From Globomyces pollinis-pini (taxonomy: Eukaryota; Chytridiomycota; Chytridiomycetes; Rhizophydiales; Globomycetaceae): a DNA stretch of 49,852 bases. Under the pieces are notes generated by a model that saw only the letters and a list, made by a program, of their open reading frames with translations, was not told the DNA's origin and did no database searches. Below, piece by piece: positions 1-11,157 of this stretch. The position numbers and the translations under genes were made by a program. The stretch lies in the NCBI GenBank assembly GCA_025399215.1, contig MU621196.1, positions 4,160 through 54,011 on the forward strand, given 5' to 3'. How positions within the stretch are numbered: position 1 is the first letter of the stretch; every line of letters starts with the position of its first letter.

Positions 1-118
1 TTGCAATTTGACATACAACCCAAACATGTATCACATATTTTTCTTTTGTGATCAGTTTCGCTCTTGCATTTTACTCATTAAAGCCAATATTTATAAGAGA
101 TCAAGTGGTTAACATATT

Positions 119-277
119 ATCTCAATGAAATGAAATGAAATTCAGAATCGGAAAAAAAATTTATAAATTCGAACCTTAGCGCAATCGTTTACATCGATAT
201 TATAGAAATTTTTTGATTTTCAAAATGGCCCAATTTTACATAGAGAACACAAAATTTTTCGCTGCGAAAGCTCTTAA
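119..277 (+). repeat. Dispersed repeat arm, copy A
   Basis: This stretch of about 160 bp matches, with scattered differences, the reverse complement of 27251-27420. Shared blocks include the core CAAAATGGCCCAATTTTACA, GAGAACACAAAATTTTTCGC and GAACCTTAGCGC. It ends in GCTCTTAA at 270-277, the same terminus as the element at 27251-28010. I see no partner arm to its left, so it is either a solo/truncated copy or an element that starts outside the window. Confidence 0.8.
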
Positions 278-1390
278 ATCAGTTACAACTACTACTCATT
301 AGTAACACTAGTTAGGGTTAATTACTTCTTGTTCATAAATAGTAACAATTATTTACTGGTATGTTTTTTTTTAATTCAATCACTCGAGGTTGTTCTTTAC
401 CAACTCGTATCATCACTAATCGTCCTGCCTAAAAATTATCAATTTCAATCTGAGAATTATCTTCAGAAATCCTCTATTCATTGCAATATAATACTCCTCT
501 TTAAACAATCTTATGCAAGTAGTGTAGGTTGGGCACCCGATAATACCACTTTTTTTAAACATGATTATCCGTTAAACGCAGTCCAAAGTTGATGCAATGT
601 TCTCTACCAAAACATATAGTAAATTCATCCAAAATAGAAAAGTCTGGCAATTAACTTTCTAAGTATAATCCAACTTTTAGAATCTAAACAGAATATATTT
701 CCCTGAAACTATAGGTTGCTTTCGGTGCAAAATTCATTACGTTATTTATGAACAAAATTCGACAGAGTTGGTTACAAAGTGAAAGCAATCTAGTAAAGTG
801 AACACGATACTTTATGTACTTGATCCAAATACAAAAAAAAGCCATCGGAATAAACGATTTGAGTAACTAGTGATCAGGGAGAGATAGCTCAATAAACCGC
901 GAATCATCTAAAGAGATCCAAACACCACAGTTTTTTGAATGAGAATGTAAATAGCTAACAGACTCATTTTGTAGATAAGTGATAGTTTAATAAGAGAATG
1001 CTTGTTTCTGATTGGTTGGTTTTTCAAGTATAATGTCACAATTGTGACGTTTCAATCAGTAATGAAGTGATATTTGATATTTTAACCTACAAAAACATAC
1101 TTTATCTTGACCTTTAATATGAAGGCCAATGCTAGTGTGTCTCTTGAAGCTTTACTCCTTTCCTCTTTTTGTCCCCTCTTTCCTTCTTTTTCGAATTCGC
1201 AATTTAGTGCTAAATGTGGTATGTGTTTTACGTGAATTGATCCTTTTAACAAAATCCATTCGTTAAGATGAAAATCCACAGAGTGGATAGTTAACCCATA
1301 ATTAGAAAAAATTAATTATAGGTTATCTATCATGCGTTGGATTTTGTTATAAGCCAGATCATAATTCCGCGTGATTCATTACAATCTTTT

Positions 1391-1447
1391 CTCTAATCTT
1401 GTGATAACAATACCAATTCTCTCAAATCTTGTGATAACAATACCATA
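1391..1447. repeat. Two-copy 30-bp tandem duplication
   Basis: The 21-mer AATCTTGTGATAACAATACCA begins at 1395 and again at 1425, exactly 30 bp apart, with similar CTC(T/A)A flanks. It is a local duplication in non-coding sequence with no evident function. Confidence 0.8.
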
Positions 1448-1643
1448 CCATATGTTATCTATTTGGCTTTCTTTGGCTTCTATCTGGCTATCTTCCTTGT
1501 GACTCTTAATTACCACTGTGATCACTCAAGCCTTCGATTTGGAATCTTTCTAAAAGGGGTTTAATTGAACCATAAAACTTTTTCCTGCTTAACTAATCTG
1601 TTCCTGACATTTGAGGAAACTTAAGACTGCTTGCTGTCTTAAA

Positions 1644-1760
1644 GCAGATTTTATATTTACAAACGTAACAGTTTCCAATTGCCATCTTTCTAAAATTTGA
1701 AAAGACATTGGCAGATTTTTTATATTTACAAACGTAACATTTTCCAATTACCATCGTTCT
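1644..1760. repeat. Direct repeat of about 50 bp, two copies 67 bp apart
   Basis: Copy one (1644-1691) and copy two (1711-1760) share GCAGATTTT(TT)ATATTTAC, AAACGTAACA and TTTCCAATT(G/A)CCATC. On the minus strand this makes a short open frame look like a twice-repeated Cys motif, but I regard that as a by-product of the DNA repeat and not as a protein domain. Confidence 0.75.
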
Positions 1761-2521
1761 GACATCTAACTTAGATGTCTTGTAATGGAGCAACTTGCGT
1801 TTGAGGTATTTGAAATCGGTATGATACGAATACTTGATAAAGCAATTAGAGATTGTCACAAAATCGAAGTTGAGAAAATCCACACAACCAACTGGAAGTT
1901 GTACACAAGTCACTCTCGTCTTGATGGGATGCTATATCTACTTGTTATTACCGTATGGAAAATAACTGAACTCGGTGGTGTAACTTCTATTCTACTTAAG
2001 ATTACAGGTCGAATTGTTGAAAGATCCTAGCGTGAAAAGGCTTGCGGTTTTTGGTGATACTTTAATTGGGTAATAATTGTTCGGGCCTTACATAAAGAGA
2101 AACAATCAGACATAATATGAGAAAATACGAACTTTCGTTGATAAAATGTCCACACCTGTTTGATTCAGGAGCTTGCTTGTTAAAGTTAGTATGTTAGTGC
2201 TTCCTCGCGTTCGTGATGGGACAGTACTCATACTCAAGTCTGATCATCAGATAGACTAATTCCAATCAGACTTCACGTCAGACGCTGTATGAATTAGTTT
2301 ATATCATTTTCCACATAAATGACTGTATTAATCTAATGGTTATTGTATTTGGAACTTTGGACGTAGAATACCAACATTGGTATAGCATGAAAAAAGTTGT
2401 TGATACATTGTTAAATTAGGATATTTGAAAATCAAACGACTTCCACCTTATCAGTAGACAACAATAAACTATTTAATGACGAAAAACACAAATGATAACT
2501 TCATTATTAAAAACGGATTTA

Positions 2522-4112
2522 TTAAGCAGACACAACTTCAGCGACCTTTGGAACTTCCTTCTCTTCAACATCTGCTTTCACTTCAACTTCCTTCTCTTCT
2601 TCCTTTTTCTCTTCTTCCTTTTTCTCGTCTACAACTTCGGTTTCAACAGCAACAGTTTTATCTTCATCTTTGACTTCTTCAGCTTCAGTTTTACTATCGG
2701 ATGCATTCTTATTGAACTTAAAATTCAGAGAAAATCGCTTTTTGACATCTTTTGATTCTTCAGAGGATTCTGTAGTTTTAGTCTTTGTAAGGAATCTAGG
2801 TAGGGTAAATGGCTTTTTGGTAGGAGATGGGACTTCGGTGGTGGCATCGGTAGATGGTTCAACAACTTCAGCAGTTTCGACAGCAACGGCAGTATCGGTA
2901 GGCTTGGTGGCATCAGTAGCTTCTTCAACGACTTCGGCAACGACTTCTTTTACTTCGGAATCTGTGGTAGCTTCCTCGTTAGATCTGTGAAAGTTGAAAA
3001 GGGAAAATCGCTTCTTGATAGCCTTATCAGTTTCTTCAGGTGCAGCTTCTGATTTAGGAGTTTCAGACTTGTGAGAGAACAATCTTCCTAGAGTGAAAGA
3101 CTTTCTAACTGGCTTTTCAGCAACTTCTTCTGTTTTGGTTTCTTCAGTTTCAATAGCTTGTTCAGTAGATGCTTCTACTTCTACATTTTCGGTAGCTTCA
3201 GGTTGTTCAGGTTGTTCCGTAGTTTCAGTTGCCTTCTTTCCGAAAAATCCTTTGAATGTAAAACGCTTGTTTGAAGGTGATGCAGGAGTTTCAACAACAA
3301 CGTCATCAGCTTTGGTTTCTTCTTCAGTAACATCAGCTTCAGCGTCCTTAACTTGTTCTTCAGGCTTCACTTCAGAGTTATCTGCCTTTTTAGTGGTGAA
3401 AAATCTCTTGATGTTAAAAGTCTTTAATGGACTGGTGGCTTCAACAACTTCTTGATCTTTTGGTTCCTCAGAAGATTTCTCAACTTCAGCAGTGACTTCA
3501 GTTTCTTCAACGGCAACAACTGGATCGGCAGCAACAACAGCTTCTGGTTCAACAGGGGTGGATTCAGTAGCTTCGCCCTCAGCCTTTTCAGTTTCAGTTA
3601 CAGCAGGATTTTCTTCCACTTTTTTATCAGTGGATACTTTTTGGAAGAAGCCTTTGAATGAAAATCGTTTGTGGGAAGGAGAAACAGGGACTTCGGCAGG
3701 AGCATCAGATTTTACTTCTTCTTCAACGACGACAGGTTCGCTTTCAGCAGCATGAGGTTCAGTAGGTTTGGACAAGAAACTGAAGATCCCCTTTTTCTTT
3801 TGAGCAGTTTCAGTGGTAGGTTCAGCAGCTTTTGCAACTTCAGCGACTTCGACAGTTTCATCTTTTACTTGTTCAGCAGTTTCATCCTTTGCAACATCAG
3901 CAGCTTCAGTAGTTTCCTTAGCATCAGTTTTAGGGGCAAAGAAAGGAAACTTGACATTTGATTTTGGTTTTTCAAGTTTGAAGGAAGGGAAAGAAAATCT
4001 ATGATGAGAGACAAATGGATTACCTGTTCTTTTTTAGATCCTTTTCTGGTTCAGCATTGAGAGTAGCAGTTTTATCGACAACTTGAGGTTGATTTTGATC
4101 GACGGTGTCCAT
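2522..4112 (-). CDS. Acidic Ala/Glu-rich protein with repeated MARCKS-effector-like basic-aromatic motifs
   Basis: I do not recognise a named orthologue. Two exons (4112-4024 and 3998-2522) are joined across a 25-nt intron, 3999-4023, giving 521 aa. The protein is low-complexity and very acidic (Glu, Val, Ala, Thr), with no signal peptide or membrane segment. Spaced through it are short basic-aromatic blocks: KNRFSFPSFK (about residue 28), KKKGIFSFL (about 97), HKRFSFKGFFQK (139), KTFNIKRFFTTKK (222), NKRFTFKGFFGKK (273), RKSFTLGRLFSHK (328), KKRFSLFNFHR (358), KKPFTLPRFLTK (424) and KKRFSLNFKF (449). These resemble the MARCKS effector domain, which binds membrane phosphoinositides, calmodulin and actin and is phosphorylated on the Ser of RFSF. 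MARCKS proteins are likewise Ala/Glu-rich. There is no Gly2, so no myristoylation. A role in reversible membrane or cytoskeleton binding is inference. Rich use of GCT/GTC/TTC codons suggests high expression. Confidence 0.8.
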
Positions 4113-4726
4113 TGTTCTAGTTAAGAATCAAGTTTGAAAATCAGGGTTTTTAAAGGTTGTAGCCACACATGAGTCCTTTGAGCATAAATTGAGCCTCCTT
4201 TAACAAGCCTCCTTTCTCGAAGGCTTTTTGTTACTTTGCTAGCCTCCCTGTCCTTTACCCGAACGCCTTGTCGCTTCTTGATACTTGATGTTATATCCAT
4301 GTCTTTGTCCTGAGTGTCTGCTTTCATGCAACTTGAAAGTCTAAACTATCTTTGTGCCACTCGACCCCCCCAAAACCCTTTCTTTTTTTGGTCATTCTCT
4401 TAAAGTCTGCGTTTTGGTTTCACATGTTAAATGTTCCTTCTCCCTCTTTAATACTGCCGCATTTCCTGGACACTGGTATGCGCTCTAGTGGGTTAGCTCT
4501 TATCTGATCAGGTCATCCCGCAAACTGATAATCCCTTTCCTGTCACTCTCAGTCGACTCAAATTGATCAACTATGACTCATGTGTCACCGGTTTTGATCA
4601 TCTATTTGTATTGTCAGGTCTGTCATATCTCTCTTGAACAACTCTAATAAAAATGAATAGATCTTTATTTTTAAGAATAAGCATTTTGAACTTGAGAAAA
4701 AAAAAGCTCTTCGCGTTTCGTAAACA
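4113..4726. other. Divergent intergenic region, acidic repeat protein / ARL6
   Basis: This 614-bp region lies between two divergent start codons. It contains C/T-rich tracts (around 4197-4290 and 4370-4460) and a purine run just before ARL6 (about 4697-4706). I see no ORF, RNA gene or repeat that I can support. It presumably carries both promoters. Confidence 0.5.
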
Positions 4727-5443
4727 ATGGGAATATTGGAAAATTGGTTGGTGCAAATTGGACTTCGGAAACCGCAGTTTAATATTCTCTGCTTAGGTTT
4801 AGATAATGCGGGTAAAACTTCATTACTACACCAGTTACGATCACGTATGGTATACTGTTTTTCTCACAAAAGAGCTTATCGGATCCAATACCAACTGTCG
4901 GATTAGAAGTTCAGAGGGTTTCCTATAAAAACTTAATTCTAACCTTCGTTGATATGTCTGGTATCATCGACGTAGTTAATAGATTCAAGGACAAGGTAGT
5001 TATCGGAATCTGTGGCAGTTATACTTCAATTCGTCAAATGCGATTATCTTTGTCATTGATGGAACTGATAAAGAGAGAATGTCTGTCGTTCATGATGAAC
5101 TGGAAAACATCGTTAACTTTAAATGTATACAATCTCATAATTTATCATAGCAACAAAAAATTCTCCAATTGTCTTCTTTGTCAACAAAATGGATCTTTCA
5201 ACATGTATATCACCTTCTGGTATAAATCAGAACTAATACTTTAGAATGTGTAGAAATACTGGGTATTAATAGGATCAAAGATAGAAACTGGACGATATTG
5301 TATTCCCCTAAATTTTAACTATTTTAGTGCATGTAGTGCTTTAACTGGCGATGGGATATCTGATGGAATGATGTGGTTGACAGGTATACTTAAACTCAAT
5401 TTGACGTTCCATATTAGACGAGCTGATAAAGTCCACAAAATGA
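4727..5443 (+). CDS. ARL6: ARL6/BBS3-type Arf-like small GTPase (ciliary)
   Basis: Seven exons give 183 aa (family about 186). Introns: 4850-4872, 4961-4989, 5125-5150, 5220-5244, 5300-5327 and 5384-5417, all 23-34 nt. The product starts MGILENWL, with Gly2 in the Arf/Arl position. It then has the P-loop GLDNAGKT, switch I PTVGLE, switch II DMSGQGSYRNLW (the DMSGQG form is typical of ARL6; most Arfs have DVGGQ), then FVNKMDL and the ACSALTGDG motif (SAL in place of the SAK/SAT G5 loop). The end WLTDELIKSTK matches the ARL6 tail. In known systems ARL6-GTP recruits the BBSome coat to membranes at the ciliary base. Its presence implies a cell with a flagellum. Every splice is set by restoring these motifs in frame. 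No pathology: all key residues are present. Confidence 0.9.
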
Positions 5444-6713
5444 AGCAATTAAATCAGATAGCCATCCAATCTCTTTTGTTATGCAAGATAGAGAGACCAT
5501 ATTGTAATGAATAAACTTATCACGTCACACGCTTTGTTCGCGATACTGAGCCCAACTGATCTCATATATCTGCATGTACTCTTCCGTAATGTTTCACGAC
5601 CACCTGCTCAACTTGGGGTTGTGTCAAATGATGTGAACGCCAACAATTATCTAAGCGCCTCAAACAGTTTTGAATCTTTCAATGTTTGGTGTTTATCAGA
5701 ACAAAAACCCACAATCCATTATGGCGTTCAGAGACCATAAAACGATAACCATTGGTACAAAATGGTTAGTCGACTTCTACTATTTCATTAATGATTGCAA
5801 AATCAGGTAAATGGATACGTTAGAAGTATCAGATTAACAAAAGCGAGAACTTCATGATTTCCTATTGCAGTGATTTGAAACAAACCTTGAAAACAGAATA
5901 CCTATATCACTGCATAAGCAATTCGTATTCTTAATCAGTGAATGATAGTCTGTTCAAATGATTGATTTGACTTGGTGCATCAATCATAGTAACATTATTC
6001 ACCATCTTATTTTGGCTTATGTAGTTACTGATATTTCTACGCTCCCTTCGGGACATTCCTTGACTATATTGCAGTATTGTCTTTGTGTTTTGTGTCGCGT
6101 TCATGATCCACCAAAAGATGTTGGACCACCAAAAGCATCCGCCATAAAAAATGTCATTGAATCATCAAAACCTATCACAAGATCGATATTGATATTTCGC
6201 AACTTTGAATTGGTTCTTCTCTCTGAATGACAACACATGATGGTAAAATGCAAATTTCATTGATTATATCCACATATATTTGATGGTCCCTCGAGTACAA
6301 TGCCAATTTCCAACGTTCTCTGGTCAAAATCGTCACTGAACTCCTGATAATCTTGGATTTTGTGCGGCCATTGCCAGATTATAATGGCTTTGGAACTCAT
6401 GTGAGACTGAAGGTCGCTCTATATACATCTGAATATTGTTCATAAACATTTTAGCTAAACTACCACAACATACAAAGGTAAACTAAATTATGTTGAACTT
6501 GTACTAAAAATTGCAGCGAAGTATATACTAATTGTGTTCCTGCGCGTCTTTCAAAACCAACTTTAGCTGAGACTGTGATCGAATGCATATAGTCTATTGG
6601 AGAGATATAGCTAACATTCGTATAGTTGACGTTTGTAGCTAACAAGCAATCATCTCCATTATTCACACCAGAGTAACAAAATGGTTGGGGTAAATGTTTT
6701 TTTATTATTTCAG
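5444..6713. other. Intergenic stretch, nothing recognised
   Basis: This 1.27-kb stretch lies between the ARL6 stop and a small minus-strand gene. It has several short open frames on both strands, but none resembles a family I know and none can be extended through the short-intron pattern seen elsewhere. I find no repeat or RNA gene here. Confidence 0.5.
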
Positions 6714-6932
6714 CTAATGTCGTTGATCAAATTCAGCCTTCCCAACAATTTGAATGTTTGATTTAGGTTCAACCTTTGGTGCGAATGAACAGCCAGCATC
6801 AATTTCATCTTGTGGAGTTCCCCAACCACCCTGCCCAGCTCCTCCTTTCTTTGGTAAGCATCTACAGTCTTTTAGACCTTGGTGACTTTGATCGTGTCGT
6901 TCTTGTTTATAACCTTTGCTATTGTCTAGCAT
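6714..6932 (-). CDS. Small basic protein with a KKGGAG..WGTP motif (HABP4/Stm1/PDCD4-like linker motif)
   Basis: A 72-aa frame runs from ATG at 6932 to TAG at 6714. Its centre reads PKKGGAGQGGWGTPQDEID. Similar Gly-Gly-Ala-Gly...Trp-Gly segments occur in the RNA/ribosome-associated HABP4/SERBP1/Stm1 group (plant RGGA proteins) and in PDCD4. The rest is short and hydrophilic, with no membrane segment. It may be a free-standing mini-protein of this kind or the last exon of a longer gene. Upstream I could not find a spliceable exon. Function is not known. Confidence 0.5.
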   Translation of the reverse strand: MLDNSKGYKQERHDQSHQGLKDCRCLPKKGGAGQGGWGTPQDEIDAGCSFAPKVEPKSNIQIVGKAEFDQRH

Positions 6933-7619
6933 TTTCAATGACAATGCACACGATAAACCTCACAATTTATACTAGATGTGGCTGGTGGCATTTTTGCATT
7001 ACATCACAATGACACCCCTCTGATTCAAACTAGTGTTCCCAACTCTTGAACCCCTACCCAAGCGTTAATGATAGAATCTTCTAGGCTGCAGTTGCTATTA
7101 CTCTTTGTGCATTGTAATTTAAATGGTAAGTATTAATAAAAATATTTACGTCTGTGCAAATGGTTACTAAATGAGTTTGTGACTGAATGAATATGTCTGT
7201 TATGCATACCAGTACTGCTATTCGTTCGTGACTGGCAAGCTTATAAACAAACCGAACTCATTATTTCAGATTACGGATAGGCTTAAATCAAGGATGAGAT
7301 CATACAGAAGTTGGGAATTCAGATATCGATTTAATACTCAATAATGAAATGCATATCAAGACGTAGTACCAAACTAATGGTTTTAGGAAAGTAAGAGGAA
7401 ACTTCGTGACAAAACATTCGTGGATAAGGTACAGAAAGTACACAAGCATGGACTAATGTAATTTTACAACCAAATACTATAACAAACACCCTCAATTTAT
7501 CACTTTTTGCTGGTGTCTTTGGGTTTGGACAGTTTCAGTGGAGTGGATGGCTCAATCGGTGGAGCCAAGTAAGTTGTATTCCATCAACGGTTTATATCCT
7601 TCAACAAAAATATCCAAAC
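6933..7619. other. Intergenic stretch upstream of the K+ channel
   Basis: There is no recognisable gene in this 687-bp stretch. The last part may include a 5' exon of the channel: an ATG at 7547 followed by 21 nt and a consensus donor GTAAGT at 7569 could splice to an acceptor ending at 7626 and stay in frame (58-nt intron). I did not adopt it because it rests on the donor alone. Confidence 0.5.
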
Positions 7620-10600
7620 ATGAAAGATTCCTTCCAATCAGCAACGGAATCTTATCAAACCACATCGATTCAATCGAGATTAAGAAGGGATTCGCATGCT
7701 GTTGTATTACCTCCACGATACAATATATTCGATACTTTAGATGCAAATGCTGAAGAAGTCATAGTTTGTAAAGCTAATCGTCCACCTGCTTTCTCATCCT
7801 TCTATAAACCGATTACGTATGCCGATATTAGACATCTGTATGCATTACATAAGGAAACTCTAAGGTAGTTTTTATTACTTAACATTCTTCAGGTCGGATC
7901 CATTTAGAGGTACTATGGCCACTATGATGGTTGGATTCAAGTACCCTCTAAAATTACTTCGAAAAGGTCTTTCAGAAAATCCATGGTTTTTCGTAATTAA
8001 GCTTTAACGTATTTTTACCTCTAGTCTGTATTAACTTTTGTGATTGATTTGGTGTTCACAGTATTGTATTTGGTATGTTAGCTTTGTTTGTTTGATGATA
8101 GTTGGAAATTGAAGTGAATGCATCGCAAAAATGTGGAAACCAAACAGGTGATAAATTGACTTGTGGATGGGATGGATTTGCTAATTATTTTATTGTAAAT
8201 AGACCTCAAAAAACTTATGAAATACTGTTGATTTTATCGGCAATTCAACTCTCGTTTCTGATCACAAAGATACTACTAGTTGTGGATAATTGGAGAAAGT
8301 TTATCACTTCATTGGAGTTTTTTGTAGAGAGTATTACAGTTACTGCGTTCCTGTCATTATTCTTAGTTTCTTTCTACACCGACAACAAAACGCACAACCC
8401 TCGATTTATATGTACACGATATTGCTTCTAAATTTTAGATATTCCATATTTTCTACGTGTACTAAGTTTTGTACCGAATCTGAAAGCCATTTTGCGTGTT
8501 AGACGAGCGTTTAACATTAAATATTTTTCTGAATATGCTGAAAAATTCATTATTTTGTTGGCCTATATTTGGGCACTGGTTTACTTTGGTGTTTGCTCGT
8601 TCAACTATTTTGAAAGCAGAGGGAAAACGGCTGGTTTCAAGACTGGAAATACTGATGGAGTCAAGCTGGACATTGTTGGATCATTCTATTTTATATTTAT
8701 TACCATGTCTACAGTAGGTTATGGTGACATTACTCCAAGTACTAAACCGGGGCAACTTATTGTTATACTATTGATTTTCCTTGGTCTGGCCTTCTTACCT
8801 GGTTTGGTGGGTGATTTACAGGAAACCATTCGAATTCAAACTTCTGGTGCTGGGGCATATACGAGAGGTAGAAATCCTTTCGTGGTCCTGTGTGGAGAAT
8901 TTAGAACTTCATCTAGATTATTAGAAATGATCTACGCTATTTTAAGAAGAGTAATATTTTTTTCGTTTACTGTTAGGATAACGAAACTGCGGTTGTTATC
9001 TTATCTCGAAGAGAGTTGCCGTTGGATGTGAAGTATAAACTAAAGCAACATGATCTCAAACAGCGTGTTACATATCTTCATGGAACCGGCCTTGGAAACG
9101 CAGATTTACAAAGAGTTCAATTAAAGTAAATTGCTATAGATTAACGTATAGTTATGCCGTATCTGCATTTATTTTAGCCAGTCACTATACCCCAAACCAT
9201 CGTATAGAAGACGAGCATAACACTCTTCGAGCATGGGCATTTGATAGATTTGCACCTGACGTTCCAATTTTTTTAGAAACAATATTGCCCCAAACAGCAT
9301 ATGTGCAAGAAGATTTAGCAACAGGAAGTAAGAATTGTAAGTGCTAACTGTACAGTTGTTTGTGTAGATGAGTTCAAGCAGGTTTTCTTGGGATACAATT
9401 GTCTGTATAGAGGTGTGGGAACCCTATTTCTCAATTTACTTCGTGGAGCAAAGCGTTATGATGAATACGAAGAGCCTTGGGAAGCACAATATGGTGATGG
9501 AACAGCCAATGAAATCTATAAAATACCACTCAATCCGTTATTCACTGGGAAGTCATTCACGTTTCTCTCCTTTTATCTCTTCAAAGAATTTCAAATAATT
9601 TTATTTGCATTGAACACATACATACCTGAAAAAGACTTGTTTCATGTGTTATTGAATCCTGGCAATGATTACAAAATGAAAAGTGACGATGAATGCTTTT
9701 TCATCGCACAAAATCTATCTGATGTATCTAGATTTACGAATCTGGTAATATTGCTTCAAAGATTTACATTTAGACACAAGCGGAATTTGAACGTTCAGAA
9801 GAGGGTTCTGTCAACTTAAAAAACGCTGAACAAAGGGTTCTGATTCGCACAGAAACCGATTTAGTGATTCCACATCGCAACACTGAGCTTCAACCAAAAC
9901 GAAAGACGGATTCTATAATTGCTGAATATCAATACGATATAGGATATCCACCTCATACTCACGAAGGGAAAGGTTGGAAAAGATCTTAACTAACTTTAGT
10001 ACCTCTTTGTTTATTGATGCCGGAACCTTCTAAATTAAAAGATGTAATGTTGGAATCAGCAGAGCATCTATTTGGCCATATTTTGGTGTGTTCAAATAAT
10101 TACCACATGTTTCGATTTATATGTACTCTAAGATCTGCAAACATTCGACCTTCCAATTTGAAAACTATTGTCATTATGGTTCCTGAATCTCCCAATGAAA
10201 TCGAATTCTCTCGTTTCGCACATTTTCCAAAAGTATTCTTCATTAAAGGTAAGGTTTAACTGAGTCATAACATCCAGGATATGCTTCAAAAGCACGACAC
10301 CTAAGGAGGGCTGGCCTTTTCAAGGCTGAAAGAGTGGTTCTGACAAATTTACATAATCAAATGGAAGCTGATGACAACTCTTCAGATGGTCTTGCAGATA
10401 GTTCAACAATGTAATTTTCTATGCTATCCTAACTTTTCAGTATGATTTCAAATATGATTCACAAAATGTGCGCTGAGCAAGGTCTTCGCAATCCAGTTTT
10501 GTTAGATGTATTACGTCGCTCAAATATTCGATTTTTAACACCTGGATCAACGCTTATAGCACCAAAAGCAACTAGAAAGTTCTTAACAAAAAGGTCTGGT

Positions 10601-11055
10601 CACCACAGCGAAACCATTAATGACGTACATTTCACTCCGATGTTTGCCTCCGGAAGAATTGTATGCCCTGTCATGCTAGAGTCCATCCTGTCTGCAGCAT
10701 ACCATGAACCTCTCACGATTAAACTATTCAATATTCTGTGTGGTGTTCGGTATAAGGTAAACCATTGTACAATTAAAAAATATAGTTGGACTCTGAGCTT
10801 GAAAAGTTGTTGAAATTCAATCAATCCCAACTATCGTATGTGTTGACTCCACCAGAGTTTGTTGGGAAAACGTTCGGTCAATTGTACAAGTCACTATGCT
10901 TGAACAATGGAATCATTCCGATTGGTATTCTCCGAGAAGTTGATCCTATACTTAGAAATAAGCTGCCCTTTGTATATACAAATCCTCCCTGGAGTTTGCT
11001 ATTGAAAGAGACAGACTCGATATACATAGTTGCGGATGTGACTGTCCTTCTTTAA
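7620..11055 (+). CDS. Slo/BK-type potassium channel alpha subunit without a calcium bowl
   Basis: Thirteen exons give about 1,027 aa. Introns: 7865-7892, 7993-8024, 8073-8101, 8412-8438, 8951-8976, 9126-9151, 9328-9367, 9745-9773, 9973-9999, 10249-10277, 10411-10440 and 10757-10785. After a soluble N-terminus come S1-S4 (S4 has LRVLSFVPNLKAILRVRRAF), then S5, the pore helix and the selectivity filter TVGYGD, S6, and two tandem RCK gating-ring domains. RCK1 has QLNYAVSAFILAS and RGVGTLFLNLLRG. RCK2 has SAEHLFGHILVCS, then FASGRIVCPVMLESILSAAY, matching the BK segment around [20 protein letters not shown]. The Asp-rich calcium bowl that precedes FACG in BK is missing: the stretch there (KRSGHHSETINDVHFTPM) has a single Asp and no run. 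BK channels are gated by voltage and Ca2+; Ca2+ gating here is uncertain. Start could lie one exon upstream. Confidence 0.9.
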
Positions 11056-11157
11056 CTAGATAACTGTATATCTCTATTCTTGGCTGTTAATAAAGTTCTT
11101 TTCAGATCAGATAGTGCCTTGTGTTGTGTTGTCCGATGATAATTTCTTCGCCATAAA

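Larger units (their letters stand above)
1..2521. other. 2.5-kb stretch without a recognisable gene
   Basis: I see no convincing coding region here. The open frames are short, are not bordered by the usual short introns, and resemble nothing I know. The stretch holds one arm of a dispersed repeat (119-277), a 30-bp-period duplication (1391-1447) and a roughly 50-bp direct repeat (1644-1760), each listed separately. The rest is AT-rich sequence without visible structure. It ends at the stop codon of the minus-strand acidic repeat protein. Confidence 0.6.

Noticed and set aside
1593..1913. Minus-strand frame with a repeated Cys-Tyr-Val-Cys-Lys-Tyr-Lys segment
   Set aside because: The protein repeat follows directly from a DNA direct repeat (1644-1691 and 1711-1760). 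The flanks look random and there is no splice continuation.
4954..5244. A 96-codon plus-strand frame starting at ATG 4954
   Set aside because: It is the unspliced read-through of ARL6 exons and introns in a wrong frame. The spliced model restores every GTPase motif.
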